Shown here one piece after another: positions 36,722 to 46,329 of a stretch of DNA of 64,000 bases. The position numbers and the translations under genes are program-made. The notes under the pieces were generated by a model. That model was not told the DNA's origin. It saw nothing but the letters and a program-made list of their open reading frames with translations, and searched no databases. The number at the start of each line of letters is the position of its first letter. The first letter of the stretch is position 1. Origin of the DNA: Leptospira inadai serovar Lyme str. 10. Its GTDB lineage: Bacteria; Spirochaetota; Leptospiria; Leptospirales; Leptospiraceae. Location: NCBI RefSeq assembly GCF_000243675.2, contig NZ_AHMM02000023.1, positions 1 to 64,000 of the forward strand, in the 5' to 3' direction.

Positions 36722-37666
36722 TTGTCCGAAGGAATTAGTACTGTAATACGTAGAAGCGGGACTAAGAAAGTGACATCTTCTCATAAGAATTTACTCCAAA
36801 ATTTCCAGGAATACCTTTCGGTAGAGAAGGGTCTGAGCGACAATTCGATCTACTCGTACGGGTACGATTTAAACAAGTTTAAGAACTTCCTGGAGAAGGA
36901 ACATATCGACTTCTTAGAAGTGCAGGCTAACGATATCGTCCGTTTCCTGAACGAAGAACGGAATCGAAAAATTTCCGCTAAGACGATCGCGAGGGAAGTC
37001 GTCGCAATTCGACAATTTTATAAATTCCTTAAAGACGAAAAGAAATTGGATTCGAATCCGACGGAGAAAATCGAAACTCCCGAAGTGATGCGCTCCATTC
37101 CCGACTATCTGACTCAGGAAGAAATCGAAGAACTTTTTAGCGCGATTCGCGAGGATCATCTCTACGAACTGAGAGATAAGTGCATCTTCGAACTTTTATA
37201 TTCGTCAGGTCTCCGGATTTCGGAGGCATGCAATCTTCGCTTAACGGACATGGACATGGCCGGGATGACTTTAACGGTCGAAGGTAAAGGCGGACGCCAA
37301 AGACTGGTTCCGTTCGGCGAGAAATCCTTGGATATTCTCAATAGATATCTTAAACAAAGTAGACCTTATATTCTGAAGAACCGCAATTGCGATTATTTGT
37401 TCGTATCGAAGAAAGGATCGTTTATCAATCGTAAATCGGTTTGGAGACTCTTGAATCATTATATCAAAAGAACGAGCATCAAAAAGAAAGTCACTCCTCA
37501 TACGTTGCGGCATTCCTTTGCGACCCATCTTTTGGAAAATCACGCAGACCTCAAATCGGTTCAGGAACTATTGGGACATATCGATATATCTACGACTCAG
37601 ATATACACTCATATGGCTAATAAGACCCTGAAGGAAGTTCACAAGAAATTCCATCCGAGAGGATAA
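36722..37666 (+). CDS. xerD: Tyrosine recombinase XerD/XerC
   Basis: 314 residues. Resolves chromosome dimers at dif with FtsK; the single Xer in view. The N-terminal SAM-like domain has QEYLSVEKGLSDNSIYSY. The catalytic set is R165 (SSGLRISEACNL), K189 (VEGKGGRQRLVPF), H260 and R263 (TPHTLRHSFATHL), H286 (LLGHIDI) and Y295 (TTQIYTHM). It begins at TTG 36722 with GGGAGA just upstream. No phage or integron genes surround it, which supports the housekeeping role. Confidence 0.9.
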   Translation: MSEGISTVIRRSGTKKVTSSHKNLLQNFQEYLSVEKGLSDNSIYSYGYDLNKFKNFLEKEHIDFLEVQANDIVRFLNEERNRKISAKTIAREVVAIRQFYKFLKDEKKLDSNPTEKIETPEVMRSIPDYLTQEEIEELFSAIREDHLYELRDKCIFELLYSSGLRISEACNLRLTDMDMAGMTLTVEGKGGRQRLVPFGEKSLDILNRYLKQSRPYILKNRNCDYLFVSKKGSFINRKSVWRLLNHYIKRTSIKKKVTPHTLRHSFATHLLENHADLKSVQELLGHIDISTTQIYTHMANKTLKEVHKKFHPRG

Positions 37667-37703
37667 TCTCCTAGAATGATCCGAAACCATTGAGGAGTTT
37701 AGG

Positions 37704-38129
37704 TTGACAGACCCTAAACAAACGAGCTATTCAAACCAGTTTCGGATCCAGATCCCGTCTCATCCGCGCTACGTTTCCGTGGCGCGGAACTTCGTTTATA
37801 ATCTAGCCAGGGAATCCGGCTTTTCGTTATACGATTCCGCCGATCTGAAATTGGCGGTCGGCGAATGTCTTCTCAACGTGATTAAGCACGCCTATTTGGG
37901 CAAATACGAATATCCGATTTTTCTGGAAATCCTGATTTTCGATAATCGAATGGAAGTCAGGATTCGCGACTTCGGGGTGCAGAAGAATCTTTCGGAAATG
38001 AGAGGATACGATCTCGGGGACTATCGGGAAGAAGGAATCGGATTATATCTAGTACGTAAACTCACCGATCACTTTTATGTGGATCAATCCGGGAAAGGGA
38101 ATCGACTCATTCTCACCAAAATGAAATAG
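37704..38129 (+). CDS. Anti-sigma factor type serine kinase (RsbW-like ATPase)
   Basis: 141 residues of the HATPase_c_2 family. N box in LKLAVGECLLNVIKHAY (E and N for Mg-ATP), D-x-G in IRDFGVQK and the glycine lid EGIGLYLVRKLTDHF. Proteins of this kind bind or phosphorylate STAS-domain antagonists and so control sigma factors or phosphatases; a STAS protein is at 58600-58902, far away. TTG 37704 has GAGGAG upstream. It follows xerD by 37 bases. Confidence 0.85.
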   Translation: MTDPKQTSYSNQFRIQIPSHPRYVSVARNFVYNLARESGFSLYDSADLKLAVGECLLNVIKHAYLGKYEYPIFLEILIFDNRMEVRIRDFGVQKNLSEMRGYDLGDYREEGIGLYLVRKLTDHFYVDQSGKGNRLILTKMK

Positions 38130-38204
38130 GATTTTAGCCCGAATTTTTAGGCAAAATCTTGTTTCCTAATACTCGTAATCGTTTCAAAAAGGTTATCCGA
38201 GCCG

Positions 38205-38600
38205 ATGAACCCGAAAATTATCGTATTTTTTCTATCTTGTTCGTTATTCGTTTCGGCCTGTCGCAAAGGGCCGTCACTGTCGCGGGAAGAAGTTAAAAAT
38301 TTAAGTTCTTCTTATATTCGAGAATTATGCCGTAAGAATCTGGAATGCTCCGCAATGTATCTGGAATCCTTATCCGCGTCCGAACAGGAGGAGGCGAAAT
38401 CCGAATTCTACTCTTTAGAACAATGTATGGAGAACCAAAAGGACCAGAGCATTCTCCCGGACGATTATGAAAAAGTGACCGACGAACAAATCGCGAAAGT
38501 TCGGCATTGCATGGATGATTTACTCAAGACACCGTGCGCTTCGATGGAGGAATCCGGCGGGATTCCTTCCTGCCAGGATTTGTTCCGATCGATCGAATGA
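38205..38600 (+). CDS. Small cysteine-containing lipoprotein
   Basis: 131 residues. Signal peptide MNPKIIVFFLSCSLFVSAC with lipobox V-S-A-C. The mature chain is helical and acidic with six more cysteines (RELCRKNLECSAM, EQCMEN, RHCMDD, TPCASM, SCQDLF), probably paired in disulfides. No known domain. It converges on fapA. Confidence 0.7.
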   Translation: MNPKIIVFFLSCSLFVSACRKGPSLSREEVKNLSSSYIRELCRKNLECSAMYLESLSASEQEEAKSEFYSLEQCMENQKDQSILPDDYEKVTDEQIAKVRHCMDDLLKTPCASMEESGGIPSCQDLFRSIE

Positions 38601-38634
38601 AATTCCCCGATCGGACCCGAAGAAGTCTCTTCGC

Positions 38635-40359
38635 TTAATCGAGACGGTTAGTTGATTCGGAGCCCTGGGAATCTTCCTGTAGAATTCCCAATCGTTTCGG
38701 ACGGACTTTAGAATGAGTCACTTGTCCGTCCGTTCCGAGGAATAAAAATGACGGTCCGGGAATTTCCTTTAATTTAACCTTAAAGCTTCGATTTCTACCC
38801 AGGTTCGCATCGACACCCGGAAAAATTTCCCGCTCGACTTCGATACAAGCGTTTTTATCCGGATCGAAGGAAAGTATGACCGACTGCTCTTGAGCCAATA
38901 AGTTTTCAAGAATGGATTGGTATTTTTGTTTAATCGCCTGGAGCTTGGGTAGGCTTTCTTTTTCCTCGTTAGAAAGGGATCTTCGTTGCGAATCGTCGTT
39001 TAATTTTACGATGCTCGCCTCTACTTTCTTCAAAACGTCGTGATTTTTTCGAATTTCCGCCTTTAAATCTTCGAGTTCGGTTAATAATTCCGGAGGCATT
39101 CCGCAGCTCAATACCGTCTTAGTTTCCACGATGGCTCCGAGTTTAGAACAGGTGATGTTCTTTCCGGCGACGCATTGTCCGCCTATCAATTCCCCGCGTC
39201 CTCCACGAACAACGATCGACTCGCCTGCGATCAATTCGGAGTGCATCGAGGCTTCTTCGATAAAGATGGAATTCTTTGCGATCATTTTGCCCTGCTCCAC
39301 GAACTTGGCGTAGATATCCGCGCCCGATTCTATTAAGCCGCCGTTGCGACCCATGAAGCCTCCCGAAAGGACGATGTCGCCGCCCGCTTTTAAAAAGACC
39401 TTGCCCACCGATTTTTTTACGACGATGGAACCTTCCGTCTCGAGAACAAATCCGTCGGCAATGGATTCTTCTACGATGATGGTTCCGGGAAAGTTGATAT
39501 TACCCGTGGAAAAATCCACATGGTCCAGATGACAAACCTCGTCTACGCGAATGACTCCGTATCGATCTACGATCGGTCTCCCGTCTATGAGAGCGAAAAT
39601 CTGATTTTTATCTTCGGAGATTTTTACGTTGGAGCCTAATTTCCACTCCGCAGGTTTTCCTTCTTCAAACGGAAGGATATCCCCCATAACGTTCTTACCC
39701 GGTTTGCCGGGGGAAGGGGCGATCTTTTCGGCTAATTTTTGGTTTTTTTTCACGCTCTGGATGATTTGAATATTTTTGAAATCGACTCTGCCGAATTCGT
39801 CTTCTTTCAATTTCGGAGTGCTCGGGTGTTGGAATAGAATTCGTAAATCTCCGTCGCTTCCCGGAACCGGAGCCTCGCCGGTCGCGAGTAAAACCCGCTT
39901 TCCGTACTCTTCGGCTTTCGCAAGACGCGCGACCTCTTCCGCTTTAATTCCGAATTCTATCCCTACTTTTTTTAGTTCAAAAAGGATTTCCGTTTCGGAA
40001 AGAACTTTACCGCCGTATTTGGGCGGTTGCAATATCGCATGCACGGCCATTTTATCTTCGGAGATTTTCAGTTCTAGGTAACTGGCTTCCGGTTTTCCCG
40101 GCCATTTCCCGATAAAATGAGGTTCTCCATCCCTGTCTGTGACGACTCGCTTCACTTCCTCTTCGGAACTCTCTGAAATTTTAAAGACCTCTAGACGTTT
40201 GAAAACTTCTCTGATTTCTACGCTCTTCCCTTTTTTTCCCGAGGGAAAAACCGTTAAATACGCCGATCCGTCCAAATTCTCGATCTTAAAAAAACCGCCC
40301 TCGTTTTCTTCTAAATCCCGGAGGAGGGAATCCGTATAATTACGAATCGAGTCAGTCAT
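38635..40359 (-). CDS. fapA: FapA (DUF342) family protein
   Basis: 574 residues. The central part is a polar beta-helix with repeated phrases such as VVKKSVGKVFLKAGGDIVLS, GGFMGRNGGLIESGADIYAK and ESIVVRGGRGELIGGQCVAG, then a coiled coil (ELLTELEDLKAEIRKNHDVL). This is the FapA/DUF342 fold, cytoplasmic, linked with flagellar placement in Vibrio and with cell-shape or polymer proteins elsewhere. In a spirochaete with periplasmic flagella a motility role is plausible. ATG 40359 with GGA upstream is used; ATG 40392 is possible but has no spaced ribosome site. Confidence 0.82.
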   Translation of the reverse strand: MTDSIRNYTDSLLRDLEENEGGFFKIENLDGSAYLTVFPSGKKGKSVEIREVFKRLEVFKISESSEEEVKRVVTDRDGEPHFIGKWPGKPEASYLELKISEDKMAVHAILQPPKYGGKVLSETEILFELKKVGIEFGIKAEEVARLAKAEEYGKRVLLATGEAPVPGSDGDLRILFQHPSTPKLKEDEFGRVDFKNIQIIQSVKKNQKLAEKIAPSPGKPGKNVMGDILPFEEGKPAEWKLGSNVKISEDKNQIFALIDGRPIVDRYGVIRVDEVCHLDHVDFSTGNINFPGTIIVEESIADGFVLETEGSIVVKKSVGKVFLKAGGDIVLSGGFMGRNGGLIESGADIYAKFVEQGKMIAKNSIFIEEASMHSELIAGESIVVRGGRGELIGGQCVAGKNITCSKLGAIVETKTVLSCGMPPELLTELEDLKAEIRKNHDVLKKVEASIVKLNDDSQRRSLSNEEKESLPKLQAIKQKYQSILENLLAQEQSVILSFDPDKNACIEVEREIFPGVDANLGRNRSFKVKLKEIPGPSFLFLGTDGQVTHSKVRPKRLGILQEDSQGSESTNRLD

Positions 40360-40542
40360 TCGATAGTTCCGATATTGGAGAGTAGTGCCCATCCTATATT
40401 TTACAATCGAAATCCTAGGGAAAGACTTTAGATAGAATCTGGAAAAACGGAAGGGACGGGCGGGAAATAATCGAAAAGAAAATTCCTCTCAAACGGAAAA
40501 AGACAATTTTTTTGCGATCTTATTCCGTCTCTAGGAAGTCCC

Positions 40543-41295
40543 TCAAGGTTCGTGGTGGGAATGAGATTCGGAGTGAGTTGATTTTTGTCCTGTATGTTCG
40601 GAATGATCATGACCGAAGCGGAGGAAGATCCATCCGATTCCGACCAAGATGACCAATGTTCCGGCAAATCTTGCCGCGTTCCCCTTTAATCTAAGGGCAA
40701 GCGATCGGAAGCCGTAGCCGAAGGCAAAAAGTAGCGGGAAAGTTCCGATGAAGAAGCTAGCCATCACTGCGCCTCCAGTCCAAGGAGAACCCGTTGCAAA
40801 TGCAAGTGCGAAGGCAGGATACAAAACTCCGCAAGGCAAAAGGCCGGTCACTAAACCGAAATTAAATCCGATGAAACCGAGTCGAAACGGCTTGTCGCTA
40901 TTTTTACGCAGAGCTTCCAAGATCGGCCCTGCAACCTTTCCTAAAATTCGGCCGGCAAAGGCGGAAGCAAACGATGCTCCTCCTCCGAGCAAAAGAGAGA
41001 GACCGAATAGTATCACAAAAATCCCGGAGATCCATGCGGCGATTTCTCGAATAAATCCGAGTTCGGTAGAAACTAGATTCGCTCCCTGGCCGACGAATCC
41101 GAGTAAAGTACCGATCAAAGAGTATGAGCCTAGTCGCCCAAGATTATAGCAGAGCTGTAAGAACGCATTTTCCTTTCTCGAGCCTTGGCCGGAAGATAGG
41201 GATAAGGTTCCCGCAAAAGGTCCGCACATTCCCACGCAATGAAGGGAACTCGTCAATCCGTGTAAGAACGCCGCACCTAAAATCGGAAGAATCAT
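40543..41295 (-). CDS. SafE/TauE-like protein of the cbb3 assembly cluster (DsbD_2)
   Basis: 250 residues with about six or seven membrane segments. Motifs TSSLHCVGMCGPFAG near the N-terminus and GLLPCGVLYPAFALA place it in the SafE-like, DsbD_2 group that sits at the end of many cco clusters and is thought to move copper or reductant. The C-terminal tail HDHSEHTGQKSTHSESHSHH is very rich in histidine and should bind metal ions. It overlaps ccoS by 4 bp (ATGA), so it belongs to the same operon. Confidence 0.82.
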   Translation of the reverse strand: MILPILGAAFLHGLTSSLHCVGMCGPFAGTLSLSSGQGSRKENAFLQLCYNLGRLGSYSLIGTLLGFVGQGANLVSTELGFIREIAAWISGIFVILFGLSLLLGGGASFASAFAGRILGKVAGPILEALRKNSDKPFRLGFIGFNFGLVTGLLPCGVLYPAFALAFATGSPWTGGAVMASFFIGTFPLLFAFGYGFRSLALRLKGNAARFAGTLVILVGIGWIFLRFGHDHSEHTGQKSTHSESHSHHEP

Positions 41296-41471
41296 TTTTT
41301 AGGCTCCTTTTCCGCATGATCGGGTTCGATCGGATCGTCATCGAATAGCATTCTATATTTCGGTCCTTCGATATCCTCGTATTGACCGGACTTGTAACTC
41401 CAAAGAAAGACAAAGAAGGAACCGAATGCGATTATTAACGCTAAGGGAATCGTCATGTATAAGGCGTTCAA
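41292..41471 (-). CDS. ccoS: cbb3 oxidase maturation protein CcoS
   Basis: 59 residues. One membrane helix (IPLALIIAFGSFFVFLW) followed by SYKSGQYEDIEGPKYRMLFD, the CcoS signature. It is needed to put haem and copper into the oxidase. The start is TTG 41471, which overlaps the stop of ccoI as TTGA and has AAGGAG nine bases upstream. ATG 41456 inside the gene is less likely. Confidence 0.88.
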   Translation of the reverse strand: MNALYMTIPLALIIAFGSFFVFLWSYKSGQYEDIEGPKYRMLFDDDPIEPDHAEKEPKK

Positions 41472-43900
41472 AGTGAAACTCTCCTTCTCAATGATATAGA
41501 ATTTAATACGACCGTTATCGAACTTAGAGTCATAAATCCAGCGCAGATAACGGGCAGCATGCATCCGAAGGCCGCTATCGGAATCATAATGGAATTATAA
41601 GTTAAGGATAGTATAATATTCTGAAGAATGATGCGACGGGTCGATTTGGAAATGGAAACGGCCTTAGGGAGCGCGTCGAGTCGATTCTGGACTAAAATCA
41701 AATCGGAACGATCTAGACTTAAATCGGATCCGATTCCCATGGAAATGCCGAGGTTTGCTTGGGCGATGCAGGCCGAGTCGTTGATTCCGTCTCCGACCAT
41801 TACGACCGTTTCTCCTTTTCTCTGCGCATCGATGATTCGTTGTCTTTTATCGCTGGGCGAAAGGTTCCCGGTGTATTCTAGGATTCCCAATTCGGCGGCA
41901 AGGGCTTCGACTTTTTCGGGCGAGTCGCCGGATAAAAGTTCTAGATTCGGAATTGTCGCTTTCAGCAATGAAATGCTCGCTTTCGCATCGGGCCTCGGTG
42001 TATCTCCGAATTTCCAGGCCGCAATCGGGTGCCGGTCCTTACTCAGATAAATCCAGCCGTCGTTGACGGAGCCTATTTCCGAGGTAAATCCTTTGCTTCC
42101 GATCCTGTAGACGGTTCCGTTTTCGCCGGCTCGTTTGGCTTCGATTCCTCCTCCGGATATTTCCTTTAGATCCTTCCAGAAGAATCCGTTTGGGAGCGAC
42201 GTTCCCTTCGTCTTTATGGAAGTTTGGGCTTCTAAAGCGCGTACAAGAGATCGAGCTAACGGGTGAGAAGAATTCACTTCTAACGCGTACGCCAAATTCC
42301 TGTATTCGAACGGTTCTTCTGGACCGAGAATTTTCTCTTCTACCAACTCCAACTTTCCGGTGGTAAGAGTGCCCGTTTTATCGAAGACAATCCTGTCCGC
42401 TTTTGCCAACGTTTCCACGGACTCGGGGTTTTTTACTAAAATTCCCGCCTGGGACTGAAGCAAATGGCTTACGACCAAAGCCGCGGGAACGCTTAAGCCC
42501 AATGCACAGGGGCAGGCCACAATTAAAACGCTGATCGTATTTAAGATCGCAACCTCTAACGAAACGGTCTTCCACCAATACGCGAATGTGATCATTGCCA
42601 CGAACAAGACTACCTTTACGAATATGGACGCTAACCTGTCCGTCGTTCTCTGTAGTTTCGGTTTTGTCAGCAGGGATTCCTCTAAAAGCCTACCGATCTG
42701 AGCTAACGTGCTTTGAGACGATGTTCCGGTCGCATAAAAATAAATTCCGCTGGAAAGACAAAGTGAACCTGCACGAATCGAATCTCCTTTCGTTTTATGA
42801 ACCGGTCGGCTTTCGCCGGTGATTACGGATTCGTCGAAATAGGCGTCCGCGGAATCTAATTTTCCGTCGACCGGGGCCTTACTGCCGGAGAGCAATTTGA
42901 CTTTATCTCCGGCATCAATCAGCGAAGTCGGAACTTTTTTCCAATCTCCGCCTCTTTCCACCTCGTATTCTTCCGGTAAAAAAGAAAGCAGTTCCCCGAC
43001 TTTCGCGCTCGCTTTGTAACGAATATGGGCTTCGAGATACTTTCCTAAAAGTATAAAAAAGTAGATCGTGCAGACCGAATCGAAATAGACCTCACCTTTA
43101 TCGGAGATCGTTACATAGACGCTATAAAAATAGGCCATGCTCACTCCTAAAAAAAGGAGAGTATCCATGGACAAAAATCCTCTTTTCCAGGATTCCAATG
43201 CGCCTTTCCAAAACGGATAACCGGAAAATAAATAGACCGGCGTGGCTAATATCCAAGAAACGTAATGAAATAATTTTTTTATTCCTAGATCCATTCCTTC
43301 GAAATAGCCCGCGTATAATCCGGCGGAGAAGAGCATGATGTTTCCCCAGCAGAATCCGGCAACGGCCATTCGAAGAGCTAAGTCTTTAAACGGTTTTTCG
43401 ACTTGCGCTTCCGATTTGTAGGGAGAATATAAGCTCGGAGTATATCCGAGTTTTCGAATGGAAGAGAATAAGCTCGTAAGATCGAGTCGATTCCGATCGA
43501 ATTCCACGCTCAATCTGGAAGTGGCAAAATTCATTCTAGCGGAAAAAACGCCCGGCAATTTAGAAAGGGCGGTTTCGATCAGCCAAATGCATGCACTGCA
43601 ATGAATTCCTCCGACGCTGATCCTAACGATCGATTTGCCAGGTTCGGGATTTTCCACATATTCTTTATATACCGATTCGGTTTCGAGCCGAGTGTCTCCG
43701 GCTATCTCGGGAATATCGCCCACTGGATCCAGTTTCTGCCCACCTCTGATCTCATAAAATCGGCCGAGCTCGCTTCCTAAGAGGAGGGAAGAAAGTTCGG
43801 CGCATCCGTTGCAACAGTAATGTCTATCGACTCCTAGAATTTTCTTTTCTATCAAGTGCTTCCCGATGGGGGAATTGCAATGGTAGCAATATTCCGTCAC
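41468..43900 (-). CDS. ccoI: Copper-translocating P-type ATPase CcoI/FixI
   Basis: 810 residues. It exports copper toward the periplasm for the CuB centre of cbb3 oxidase. N-terminal CYHCNSPIG and HYCCNGCAE cysteine sites, then a heavy-metal domain with GGIHCSACIWLIE, the CPCALGLSV metal motif in the membrane, phosphorylated Asp in FDKTGTLTTGKLE, HPLARSL and GDGINDSACIAQA. Starts by 4-bp overlap with ccoH. Confidence 0.94.
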   Translation of the reverse strand: MTEYCYHCNSPIGKHLIEKKILGVDRHYCCNGCAELSSLLLGSELGRFYEIRGGQKLDPVGDIPEIAGDTRLETESVYKEYVENPEPGKSIVRISVGGIHCSACIWLIETALSKLPGVFSARMNFATSRLSVEFDRNRLDLTSLFSSIRKLGYTPSLYSPYKSEAQVEKPFKDLALRMAVAGFCWGNIMLFSAGLYAGYFEGMDLGIKKLFHYVSWILATPVYLFSGYPFWKGALESWKRGFLSMDTLLFLGVSMAYFYSVYVTISDKGEVYFDSVCTIYFFILLGKYLEAHIRYKASAKVGELLSFLPEEYEVERGGDWKKVPTSLIDAGDKVKLLSGSKAPVDGKLDSADAYFDESVITGESRPVHKTKGDSIRAGSLCLSSGIYFYATGTSSQSTLAQIGRLLEESLLTKPKLQRTTDRLASIFVKVVLFVAMITFAYWWKTVSLEVAILNTISVLIVACPCALGLSVPAALVVSHLLQSQAGILVKNPESVETLAKADRIVFDKTGTLTTGKLELVEEKILGPEEPFEYRNLAYALEVNSSHPLARSLVRALEAQTSIKTKGTSLPNGFFWKDLKEISGGGIEAKRAGENGTVYRIGSKGFTSEIGSVNDGWIYLSKDRHPIAAWKFGDTPRPDAKASISLLKATIPNLELLSGDSPEKVEALAAELGILEYTGNLSPSDKRQRIIDAQRKGETVVMVGDGINDSACIAQANLGISMGIGSDLSLDRSDLILVQNRLDALPKAVSISKSTRRIILQNIILSLTYNSIMIPIAAFGCMLPVICAGFMTLSSITVVLNSISLRRRVSL

Positions 43901-44382
43901 CGAACGATACTTAACTGCTTGGTTCGTTCAAACGCTCCCTCGTCCGTTTTTGCAAAAACCGTTACCGACCAAGCACCGGACATCGGAATCTCTAATTCGG
44001 CCTCGTAAATCCCGGGCTGCAGTTCCTTAAATTCCGATTGTCTGTTGAACGCGTCCGTTGCGCTTTTTTCGAACCGAACTCTCAACGTCGCACCCACGAT
44101 CGGAGAATTTCGCTTAAGAAGCGTTAGCTGTAATTTTTGTTTTCCGACTCTTAGAGGAACTTCTCCGTTAAGCCAGGCTCCTTGGAATTCGTATCCTTTC
44201 GAAATCATACTTCGCTGTTCTGCAATCGCGGCTTCGTATTTCAGTCCCTTCTCGTAATAATCTTTTTCAACCGGCTGCGTATGGCTCGACGTAGCCACGT
44301 TTACCGTCCAAACGGTCGCGAAGATCAGTCCTGCAAAGCAAAGACCGATTAGAATAAATGCTCGTTTAAGGCTGGGATGCAA
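43897..44382 (-). CDS. ccoH: cbb3 oxidase assembly protein CcoH/FixH
   Basis: 161 residues: a membrane anchor (FILIGLCFAGLIFATVWTVNVA), EKDYYEKGLKYEAAI, which is the FixH hallmark, and an Ig-like periplasmic domain ending WSVTVFAKTDEGAFERTKQL. It binds CcoP and CcoI during assembly. It overlaps ccoG by 17 bp and ccoI by 4 bp. Confidence 0.9.
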   Translation of the reverse strand: MHPSLKRAFILIGLCFAGLIFATVWTVNVATSSHTQPVEKDYYEKGLKYEAAIAEQRSMISKGYEFQGAWLNGEVPLRVGKQKLQLTLLKRNSPIVGATLRVRFEKSATDAFNRQSEFKELQPGIYEAELEIPMSGAWSVTVFAKTDEGAFERTKQLSIVR

Positions 44383-45739
44383 TGGTAGTTCCTCCTATTT
44401 GCTTAATCGCAATTCCTACCGGTAGTAGGAAAGGAATCGCGTTCGTTTTGGCAAAAACCGGTTTTTCAAGATCGAATACTTTCAGAACAATTTCGTGGCT
44501 TCTTTTGGAAGCGTCTTTTCCCTGGAGATTCCTTAACTCTAGGATTAATCGATAGTGCATGTTGGAATTGGAAGGAAGATTTACGACTGCCTCTTCGGTT
44601 CCGCCCACCAGAATATGCAGTTCCCCATCGATATCGGTTTTTTCGATTTGGAATCTAAGTTTCCTTTCTTCAAAGGTCAGATTCTGTATTTGCACTTCGT
44701 AAAAATTACGGACCGTTCCTCCGGGAAGCGTCATCGGTTGTATATTCCGATCGGGCAGTACCGAAAGATACATAGGTACTCGGGTCCATAACAAGAGACT
44801 CGCAACCGTAAGAACCAATGTTAATAATCCGCCGTAAACCAGGGTTCGAGGCCGGATCCATCTTATCCGGCGATTATGGGAAGCGATTTCGTTTTCCGAC
44901 CAGTATCCGATGAGAGTCTTCTTCCCTTCTTTTGCCATCTGATGGGTGCACGCGTCGGAACATTTTCCGCAGGCGATGCAGCCTACGTTGGTTCCTTCCC
45001 GAATATCGATCCCGGTAGGACAAACGACGAGGCACATATTGCATGCGGTGCAATCTCCGATCTTAACGGTCCCTTTTCGGCGAGGTTCTCCTCTCGTATA
45101 ATCGTACGTTATATTAACGGAATCCGCATCCATCATAACTGTCTGAAAGCGAGCATATGGACAGGCATATTTGCAAAACTGTTCGCGAATGAAGGCCATA
45201 TCCGCGTACATCGCAAATGTGAAGAATCCCGTGAAGTAGGCCCAACTAGGCAATGAATGAGTTTCGGAAATCGATCGAATGTCCGCTAGCATCAGATAAG
45301 GATCCGCAAAATAGGAAATCCATGCTAAAGATGCCAATAAACTTACGAGGATCCAGACGAGATGAGTGCCGACTTTTCCGAAGATAGGAGCATCCTTCTT
45401 GCCGTATTTCGATCCTAGAACGAATCTTCCGACGACGTCGAATAAATCGGTATAGATCGTCTGCGGACAGGCCCATCCGCACCAAACCCTCCCGATCAAA
45501 GAGGTGAAGAGAAAGAGGGAAAGTCCCATTCCCAAGAGGAATAGATGTAAAAAGTAGCCTTCTTGGGGAGTGAAGATATTACCTAACAGAAAGAATTTCC
45601 TCTCCGGGATGTCCAAACGAATGAGGGGGAGTTGATCCCAACGTAGCCAAGGCGTTCCAAAGAATAATAGAATTAGAAAAGTTTGAACTACCGTTCTGGC
45701 ACTTCTAATCTTTCCCGACATCGGGCGAGAAATAACCAT
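44366..45739 (-). CDS. ccoG: Ferredoxin-like cbb3 accessory protein CcoG/FixG
   Basis: 457 residues. Several membrane helices, CGWACPQTIYTDLF, then EQFCKYACPYARFQ, and two 4Fe-4S sites CTACNMCLVVCP and CIACGKCSDACTHQ. CcoG is a membrane cupric reductase in cbb3 assembly. The C-terminal third is an Ig-like periplasmic domain (VQIQNLTFEERKLRFQIEKT). It follows ccoP by 53 bases; the gap contains a short G/C-rich inverted repeat (CCGCC...GGCGG). Confidence 0.93.
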   Translation of the reverse strand: MVISRPMSGKIRSARTVVQTFLILLFFGTPWLRWDQLPLIRLDIPERKFFLLGNIFTPQEGYFLHLFLLGMGLSLFLFTSLIGRVWCGWACPQTIYTDLFDVVGRFVLGSKYGKKDAPIFGKVGTHLVWILVSLLASLAWISYFADPYLMLADIRSISETHSLPSWAYFTGFFTFAMYADMAFIREQFCKYACPYARFQTVMMDADSVNITYDYTRGEPRRKGTVKIGDCTACNMCLVVCPTGIDIREGTNVGCIACGKCSDACTHQMAKEGKKTLIGYWSENEIASHNRRIRWIRPRTLVYGGLLTLVLTVASLLLWTRVPMYLSVLPDRNIQPMTLPGGTVRNFYEVQIQNLTFEERKLRFQIEKTDIDGELHILVGGTEEAVVNLPSNSNMHYRLILELRNLQGKDASKRSHEIVLKVFDLEKPVFAKTNAIPFLLPVGIAIKQIGGTTIASQP

Positions 45740-45792
45740 TTAGATTCCTCCGAATCGACCCGCCGCGAAGCGGCGGGTGCGAGCATCAAATT

Positions 45793-46326
45793 TCACTTGG
45801 AGGCTTTTAAACTCGGATTCCTGGAAGCTAACCAAGCGATAACCTGGTAGACTTTTTCGGAACCTAAGGAATTTTCGTGTGGAGGCATCGGCCCACGACC
45901 CAACTTCGCCTTATCGGGACCGATTCCTTTCATTATCTCTTCATAAAGCTCCGCATCCGTATTTCCGTGCAGCCATTCTTTATCCATTAAATTCGGTCCG
46001 ACCAAACCTTCTCCCGTCGGTCCGTGACAGGCGACGCAATAAGTCTGGAACGTTGTCTGACCCGCAGCAATCGCTTTTACGTCCCCGCGGAACGGATTCG
46101 CACCTCCGTTCGATACGATCACCTTATTTTTATTCGGAAATTCTTTTTCGTAATCCGATACCTGTGCTTCATATTGCTCTTTGGTTTCCCAAGACGAGAA
46201 ACCGTGAAAATATATTGCATAGGCGATCGCGAATACGATCGAGCCGAACCAAACCCAAACCCACCACGCAGGAAGAGGATTGTTGGATTGCTTGATGCCG
46301 TCAAATTCCTTATTTGGATCGCTCAT
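45793..46326 (-). CDS. ccoP: cbb3 oxidase subunit III CcoP, single-haem form
   Basis: 177 residues. The N-terminus has the FixP pattern FDGIKQSNNPLPAWWVWVWF and one membrane helix. One c-type haem site is present, CVACHGPTGEGLVGPNL, with a later Met in RGPMPPHENS as likely axial ligand. The usual CcoP has two haems and about 290-310 residues; here one whole cytochrome domain is missing while the frame is intact. GGAGG lies eight bases before ATG 46326. Confidence 0.88.
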   Translation of the reverse strand: MSDPNKEFDGIKQSNNPLPAWWVWVWFGSIVFAIAYAIYFHGFSSWETKEQYEAQVSDYEKEFPNKNKVIVSNGGANPFRGDVKAIAAGQTTFQTYCVACHGPTGEGLVGPNLMDKEWLHGNTDAELYEEIMKGIGPDKAKLGRGPMPPHENSLGSEKVYQVIAWLASRNPSLKASK

Positions 46327-46329
46327 AGA

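Noticed and set aside
40360..40542. Terminator or small gene between fapA and the SafE-like gene
   Set aside because: ACGGAA and TTCCGT arms around an A/T-rich loop exist, but the loop is too long for a terminator and no frame is convincing.
41628..42050. 140-residue plus-strand frame inside ccoI
   Set aside because: Lies fully within a strongly conserved gene on the other strand; composition is a by-product of that coding sequence.
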